The notes under the pieces were generated by a model. The model saw only the letters and a list, made by a program, of their open reading frames with translations, made no database searches and was not told where the DNA came from. A DNA stretch of 64,000 nt. It comes from an uncultured Bacteroides sp. Its GTDB lineage: Bacteria > Bacteroidota > Bacteroidia > Bacteroidales > Bacteroidaceae. The stretch lies in the NCBI GenBank assembly GCA_944319875.1, contig CALUFR010000101.1, positions 1 to 64,000 on the forward strand. Reading direction: 5' to 3'. Within the stretch, counting starts at the first letter, position 1. Every line of letters starts with the position of its first letter. The position numbers and the translations under genes are program-made. Shown in pieces: positions 58,997-64,000 of this stretch.

Positions 58997-61822
58997 ATGT
59001 CTATACAAAGTGAAGCGGCATTGGAAGCCGGACTTATCGCCACGCTCCAGCAAATGGACTATGAATATGTCCAAATTGCCGAGGAGGACAATCTTCAAGC
59101 CAATTTCAAACGGCAGTTGGAGATACACAACCGTAAGCGGCTGGCAGAGCATGGCCGTACCGGGTTTACAGATGAGGAGTTTGACAAGATACTCATCTAC
59201 CTTGAAGGAGGCACACGTTTTGAAAAGGCTAAGAAGCTCCGTGACCTTTATCCGCTTGACACGGCGGACGGTAAACGCATCTGGGTGGAATTCCTAAACC
59301 GTCAACAGTGGTGCCAGAACGAATTTCAGGTTTCCAACCAAATCACGGTGGAAGGTCGCAAGAAATGTCGCTACGATGTGACCATTCTTATAAATGGTCT
59401 GCCTTTGGTACAGATTGAATTGAAACGCCGGGGCGTGGAACTCAAACAGGCGTACAACCAAATACAGCGTTACCATAAGACTTCGTTCCACGGATTGTTT
59501 GACTACATCCAACTGTTCGTCATTTCCAATGGTGTAAACACCCGTTACTTTGCCAACAACCCGAACAGCGGTTATAAGTTCACGTTCAACTGGACGGACG
59601 CGGCCAATGTGCCGTTCAATGAATTGGATAAATTTGCTGCTTTCTTCTTTGAGAAATGTACGCTCGGAAAAATCATAGGTAAATACATTGTGCTGCATGA
59701 GGGTGATAAATGCCTGATGGTGCTTCGCCCGTATCAGTTCTATGCCGTGGAAAAGATATTGGATAAGGTAAAAAACTCCAACGACAATGGTTATATATGG
59801 CATACCACCGGAGCCGGAAAGACATTGACCTCATTCAAGGCTGCACAACTCGTTTCCGAACTGGACGATGTGGATAAGGTGATGTTTGTGGTTGACCGCC
59901 ACGATCTCGATACGCAAACCCAATCGGAATATGAAGCTTTTGAACCGGGGGCTGTGGACGGCACGGACAATACGGACGAACTCGTGAAGCGGCTGCATAG
60001 CAATTCCAAGATAATCATTACGACTATCCAAAAGCTCAACGCCGCTGTCAGCAAGACGTGGTACAGCAACAAGATTGAGGCCATACGCCACTCCCGTATT
60101 GTGATGATATTCGATGAGTGCCACAGAAGCCACTTCGGGGAAAGCCACAAACGAATAATGAAGTTCTTTGACAATGCCCAAGTGTTCGGCTTCACGGGTA
60201 CGCCCATCTTCACGGAAAATGCCATTGACGGACATACCACCAAAGAAATCTTCGGCAACTGTCTGCACCAGTATCTTATCAAAGATGCCATTGCCGATGA
60301 AAATGTGCTGGGCTTCCTTGTGGAGTATTACCACGGAAACGAAGAAGTGGAAAAGGGCAATGCCAACCGCATGGAGGAAATAGCCAAATTCATCCTTAAT
60401 AATTTCAATAAGTCAACCTTTGACGGTGAATTTGATGCGCTGTTCGCTGTGCAATCCGTACCGATGCTTATCCGCTATTATAAGATATTCAAGTCGTTGA
60501 AGCCTAAAATCCGTATCGGTGCAGTGTTTACCTACGCCGCCAACAGCAGCCAGGACGATGAACAGACAGGGATGAACACAGGGCAGTATGTCAGCGAAAG
60601 CACAGGCGAGGCGGATGAACTTCAAGCCATCATGGACGACTACAACGGAATGTTCAGCACAGCGTTCACCACAGAGAATTTCCGCGCCTACTACGATGAC
60701 ATCAACCTGCGCATGAAGAAGAAACGGGCGGACATGAAGCCGCTAGACCTTTGCCTTGTCGTGGGTATGTTCCTTACAGGCTTTGACAGCAAGAAACTCA
60801 ATACGCTCTATGTGGATAAGAACTTGGAGTATCACGGCTTGCTGCAAGCATTCAGCCGAACCAACCGTGTGCTGAATGAGAAAAAGCGTTTCGGCAAGAT
60901 TATATGCTTCCGTGACTTGAAAAGCAATGTCGATACTGCTATCAGGCTTTTTAGCAATTCCAACAATCCCGAAGAAATAGTACGTCCTCCGTTTGAGGAA
61001 GTGAAAAAGGAATACCAGCAGTTGGCAACGGACTTCTTGCAGAAATACCCGGAGCCAAGCAGCATAGACCTTTTGCAGAGCGAAAAGGACAAGAAAGACT
61101 TTGTATTGGCTTTCCGTGACATCATCCGCAAACACGCCGAAATTCAGATATACGAAGATTACAGCGATGATGCGGACGACCTCGGCATGACCGAGCAGCA
61201 GTTCATGGACTTCCGAAGCAAATACCTTGACATTCACGATACGTTTGTCTTGGTTGACCCTGTTCCACCTACCAAGCCGGGTGATGATGAAACACCGGGT
61301 GATGAACGGTTGGAGGATGTGGATTTCTGCCTTGAACTCCTGCACAGTGACATTATCAATGTGGCTTATATCCTTGAACTGATAGCCAACCTTGACCCGT
61401 ACAGCACTGACTATGCAGAGCGGCGCAAGAACATCATTGACACGATGATAAAGGATGCTGAAATGCGCAGCAAGGCGAAACTCATTGACGGATTCATCCA
61501 GAAGAACGTGGACGAGGACAAGGAGAACTTTATGATGCAGCGTCAAAAGGCGGACGGCACAAGTGAATTGGAAGAACGCCTAAACAACTATATCTCAACC
61601 GAGCGTGAGAAAGCTGTGAACTCTTTGGCGCAGGACGAAGGGCTTTCTTCGGAAGTACTCGACCATTATCTGAAAGAGTATGACTACCTGCAAAAAGAGC
61701 AGCCGGAAATCATACAAAAAGCACTCAAAGAGAAACATCTCGGACTGATTAAAACTCGAAAGGCTTTGACAAGGATAATGGATAGGTTGCGTAATATCAT
61801 TAGAACATTTAGTTGGGATTAA
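58997..61822 (+). CDS. hsdR: Type I restriction endonuclease subunit R
   Basis: A 941-residue HsdR, the motor and nuclease subunit of a type I system. The PD-(D/E)xK nuclease site is D127, E141 and K143 (YDVTILING-LVQIELK). The helicase core has GAGKT at 272-276, DECH at 373-376, GFTGTPI and FSRTNRVL. C-terminal residues ~740-941 are the helical domain that docks on the methylase. It should translocate DNA and cut unmodified DNA far from the site. Ends four bases before the GIY-YIG gene and precedes hsdM. GC content is higher than in the genes just before it. Confidence 0.95.
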   Translation: MSIQSEAALEAGLIATLQQMDYEYVQIAEEDNLQANFKRQLEIHNRKRLAEHGRTGFTDEEFDKILIYLEGGTRFEKAKKLRDLYPLDTADGKRIWVEFLNRQQWCQNEFQVSNQITVEGRKKCRYDVTILINGLPLVQIELKRRGVELKQAYNQIQRYHKTSFHGLFDYIQLFVISNGVNTRYFANNPNSGYKFTFNWTDAANVPFNELDKFAAFFFEKCTLGKIIGKYIVLHEGDKCLMVLRPYQFYAVEKILDKVKNSNDNGYIWHTTGAGKTLTSFKAAQLVSELDDVDKVMFVVDRHDLDTQTQSEYEAFEPGAVDGTDNTDELVKRLHSNSKIIITTIQKLNAAVSKTWYSNKIEAIRHSRIVMIFDECHRSHFGESHKRIMKFFDNAQVFGFTGTPIFTENAIDGHTTKEIFGNCLHQYLIKDAIADENVLGFLVEYYHGNEEVEKGNANRMEEIAKFILNNFNKSTFDGEFDALFAVQSVPMLIRYYKIFKSLKPKIRIGAVFTYAANSSQDDEQTGMNTGQYVSESTGEADELQAIMDDYNGMFSTAFTTENFRAYYDDINLRMKKKRADMKPLDLCLVVGMFLTGFDSKKLNTLYVDKNLEYHGLLQAFSRTNRVLNEKKRFGKIICFRDLKSNVDTAIRLFSNSNNPEEIVRPPFEEVKKEYQQLATDFLQKYPEPSSIDLLQSEKDKKDFVLAFRDIIRKHAEIQIYEDYSDDADDLGMTEQQFMDFRSKYLDIHDTFVLVDPVPPTKPGDDETPGDERLEDVDFCLELLHSDIINVAYILELIANLDPYSTDYAERRKNIIDTMIKDAEMRSKAKLIDGFIQKNVDEDKENFMMQRQKADGTSELEERLNNYISTEREKAVNSLAQDEGLSSEVLDHYLKEYDYLQKEQPEIIQKALKEKHLGLIKTRKALTRIMDRLRNIIRTFSWD

Positions 61823-61826
61823 GGCT

Positions 61827-62528
61827 ATGGATAAGACAAAAGAACCGGGATATGTTTATATCTTGACTAATCCAAGTTTCCGCGAGGACTGGGTAAAGAT
61901 AGGCAAAAGCGCACGTCCAGTAGATGTGCGCTCTAAGGAACTTGATAATACCGCCGTACCCTTGCCATTTGAAATATATGCGACCATCAAGACCGTAAAA
62001 TACAATGAGGTTGAGAAACACGTCCATAAAACTATTGACCGCTTGACGGACTTACGCATCAGGCAGAACAGGGAATTTTTCAATGTCCCTCCGCAAATTG
62101 CGCTGGATATATTTTATGACATAGCTAAAATGATAGAGGATGCGGTTGTCACGGTATATAAGGACAACAAGCCTATAATAGATAATGAGAAATCGGACGG
62201 ACAAGCCGATGAACACAAGCGCACAGTCAGACGCGGACGCTTTAAGTTCAGCATGGTAGGCATAAAGATAGGAGAATATATTACTTTTATGCCGACAAAT
62301 ACAGAGGTGAAAGTAGCAAGTGACGATTCCATTGAATACGAGGGTCGCATTTACAAACTTTCTCCTTTTGTTGGAACTTTTATGCCGGAAGATAAGAGAA
62401 ATACATCCGGGGCTTATCAAGGCGCAAAATACTTTTCATACAAAGGGAAAGTGTTGGACGATTTGCGCAGTTCGATGGAGAACGAAGAAACAGCATCAGA
62501 AGAAAATGATATTGATAACATAGAATAG
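61827..62528 (+). CDS. GIY-YIG (T5orf172/MUG113-type) protein inside the restriction operon
   Basis: A 233-residue cytoplasmic protein. The N-terminal ~95 residues form a GIY-YIG-type nuclease: YVYIL (9-13), VKIG (23-26), R35, E63 and REFF (82-85) are in the places of the family. The C-terminal ~80 residues (IGEYITFMP onward, with SGAYQGAKYFSYKGK) may be a DUF4357-like domain, as seen in proteins near restriction systems. It starts four bases after hsdR and ends nine bases before hsdM, so it is made with the restriction complex. Its role there is unknown; an extra nuclease or quality-control part is possible. Confidence 0.8.
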   Translation: MDKTKEPGYVYILTNPSFREDWVKIGKSARPVDVRSKELDNTAVPLPFEIYATIKTVKYNEVEKHVHKTIDRLTDLRIRQNREFFNVPPQIALDIFYDIAKMIEDAVVTVYKDNKPIIDNEKSDGQADEHKRTVRRGRFKFSMVGIKIGEYITFMPTNTEVKVASDDSIEYEGRIYKLSPFVGTFMPEDKRNTSGAYQGAKYFSYKGKVLDDLRSSMENEETASEENDIDNIE

Positions 62529-62537
62529 GAACATCAT

Positions 62538-64000
62538 ATGAGCGAAGAATTACAACAAAAACTCCGTGAACAGCTTTGGGAAGTGGCCAATAAGCTGCGC
62601 GGCAATATGTCGGCCAGTGATTTCATGTATTTTACGTTGGGCTTCATCTTCTACAAATATCTTTCGGAGAAAATAGAAGCATACGCCAACAATGCCTTGG
62701 TGGATGACGAAGTATCATTCAAGGATTTGTGGAACATGGAGAACGAGGATGCCGCCGAGTTACAAGAGGAACTGAAAAAGCAATGCTTGGAGGGTGTCGG
62801 CTACTTCATAGAACCGACTTACCTTTTCTCATCGGTGATAGACCGGATAAAAAAGAAAGAGAACATATTGCCCATCCTTGAACGCTCGTTGAAGCGCATC
62901 GAGGACAGCACATTGGGGCATGACAGTGAGGAAGATTTCGGCGGTCTGTTCTCTGATATAGACCTCGCTTCACCGAAATTGGGCAAGACGGCAGATGATA
63001 AGAATACCCTTGTCAGCAATGTACTGTTGGCATTGGACGATATAAAGTTTGGAGTGGAAGCCTCGAATGAGATTGACATACTTGGCGATGCCTATGAGTA
63101 TATGATTGGCCAGTTTGCCGCTGGCGCCGGAAAGAAGGCCGGGGAGTTTTACACTCCGCAAGAGGTCAGTCAGATCTTGGCCGAAATTGTCTTTATCGGT
63201 CGCACGCGGCTTCGCAATGTGTATGACCCGACTTGCGGTAGCGGTTCGCTGCTTCTTCGTGCGGCAAAGGTCGGTCATGCCGTGGATATTTACGGACAGG
63301 AAAAGAACCCGACCACTTACAACCTTGCCCGTATGAATATGCTATTGCATGGTATTAAGTTCAGCAATTTCAAGATTGAGAACGGCGATACGTTGGAATG
63401 GGATGCCTTTGGCGATACGCAGTTTGATGCGGTAGTGGCAAATCCTCCATTCTCCGCAGAATGGAGTGCTGCTGATAAGTTCAACAATGATGATCGTTTC
63501 AGCAAGGCAGGACGGCTTGCACCGAAGAAAACAGCCGACTATGCCTTTATCCTCCACATGATTTACCATTTGAACGAGGGTGGCACGATGGCTTGTGTAG
63601 CACCGCACGGCGTATTGTTCCGTGGCAACGCAGAGGGGATAATCCGCCGCTTCCTCATAGAGAAGAAGAATTACATTGATGCCATCATCGGATTGCCAGC
63701 CAACATCTTCTATGGTACAAGCATACCTACTTGCATCCTTGTGTTGAAGAAGTGCCGCAAGGAGGATGACAACATCCTGTTCATTGATGCCAGCAAAGAG
63801 TTTGAGAAAGTCAAGACACAAAACAAGCTCCGTCCGCAGCATATCCAAAAGATTGTGGAAACCTACCGTGACCGCAAGGAGATAGAAAAATACAGCCACC
63901 TTGCCACGCTGCAAGAGGTGGCCGACAACGACTATAACCTGAATATCCCTCGCTACGTTGATACCTTTGAGGAAGAAGAACCGATTGACATCAAGGCGGT
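62538..64000 (+). CDS. hsdM: Type I restriction-modification methyltransferase subunit M (cut by window end)
   Basis: The first 487 residues of an HsdM that has no stop before the window ends. An N-terminal HsdM helical domain (LWEVANKLRGNMSASDFMYF) precedes the N6-adenine methylase core with the SAM motif DPTCGSGSLLL (230-240) and the catalytic NPPF (302-305). It should methylate adenine in the target site and form the core complex with the specificity subunit HsdS, which probably follows. Start at ATG 62538, nine bases after the GIY-YIG stop. Confidence 0.95.
   Translation, partial: MSEELQQKLREQLWEVANKLRGNMSASDFMYFTLGFIFYKYLSEKIEAYANNALVDDEVSFKDLWNMENEDAAELQEELKKQCLEGVGYFIEPTYLFSSVIDRIKKKENILPILERSLKRIEDSTLGHDSEEDFGGLFSDIDLASPKLGKTADDKNTLVSNVLLALDDIKFGVEASNEIDILGDAYEYMIGQFAAGAGKKAGEFYTPQEVSQILAEIVFIGRTRLRNVYDPTCGSGSLLLRAAKVGHAVDIYGQEKNPTTYNLARMNMLLHGIKFSNFKIENGDTLEWDAFGDTQFDAVVANPPFSAEWSAADKFNNDDRFSKAGRLAPKKTADYAFILHMIYHLNEGGTMACVAPHGVLFRGNAEGIIRRFLIEKKNYIDAIIGLPANIFYGTSIPTCILVLKKCRKEDDNILFIDASKEFEKVKTQNKLRPQHIQKIVETYRDRKEIEKYSHLATLQEVADNDYNLNIPRYVDTFEEEEPIDIKA

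Overview
The window looks like a chromosome segment from a gut Bacteroidales organism, most likely Bacteroides in the broad sense. Reasons: most well-supported promoters are the Bacteroidetes type (TTTG or TTG, about 19 bases, then TAnnTTTG), strong Shine-Dalgarno sites are nearly absent, and the gene set includes a NigD-like lipoprotein, GH95 and GH28 carbohydrate enzymes, DUF4369-thioredoxin lipoproteins and a GGGtGRT protein. I found no rRNA, tRNA or CRISPR array.

Layout. (1) 1-4434, minus strand: an AT-rich Ter-type stress cluster: a TerB-like protein, two TerD proteins and three tandem VWA (TerY-like) proteins, the last cut by the window edge. (2) 5262-11250: a uronate catabolism locus. 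kdgK-eda (minus) diverges from a LacI-type regulator, uxaA and an NhaC-type antiporter (plus); the divergent promoters lie between two similar palindromes that could be operators. Together the enzymes turn altronate into KDG, KDPG, then pyruvate and glyceraldehyde-3-phosphate. (3) 11306-18540: housekeeping and envelope genes (rpsP, a thioredoxin lipoprotein, a phosphohexomutase, C69 and M23 peptidases). (4) 18682-25825, minus strand: a compact accessory operon, in order WYL regulator, DEDDh exonuclease, ADP-ribosylglycohydrolase, DUF262-DUF1524 protein, second DUF262 protein, metallophosphoesterase. Several genes overlap or nearly touch. Its gene content suggests a defence or nucleic-acid/ADP-ribose stress system and it is my main candidate for something undescribed. 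An RtcB RNA ligase gene diverges from it, followed by a convergent pair of paralogous unknown proteins. (5) 28871-51138: mostly core genes (radical SAM YgiQ, GH28, GH95, Pif1-HRDC helicase, DsbD, udk, mltF-like, metH, smpB, NigD-like, Fe-S scaffold plus GGGtGRT) with three unusual intergenic structures: an eight-copy array of 15-base palindromes, a 152-base imperfect palindrome, and three copies of another 15-base palindrome spaced exactly 21 bases. (6) 51165-64000: an accessory island with decayed gene fragments and short tandem repeats, a PLD-helicase-DUF3427 protein, unknown proteins including a possible HNH/zinc protein, and an XRE-regulated type I restriction operon (hsdR, a GIY-YIG protein, hsdM cut by the window end).

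Functional assignments rest on motifs read by eye and on known families; no database search was run. Links between genes in the accessory operons are inferences from order, spacing and overlap.
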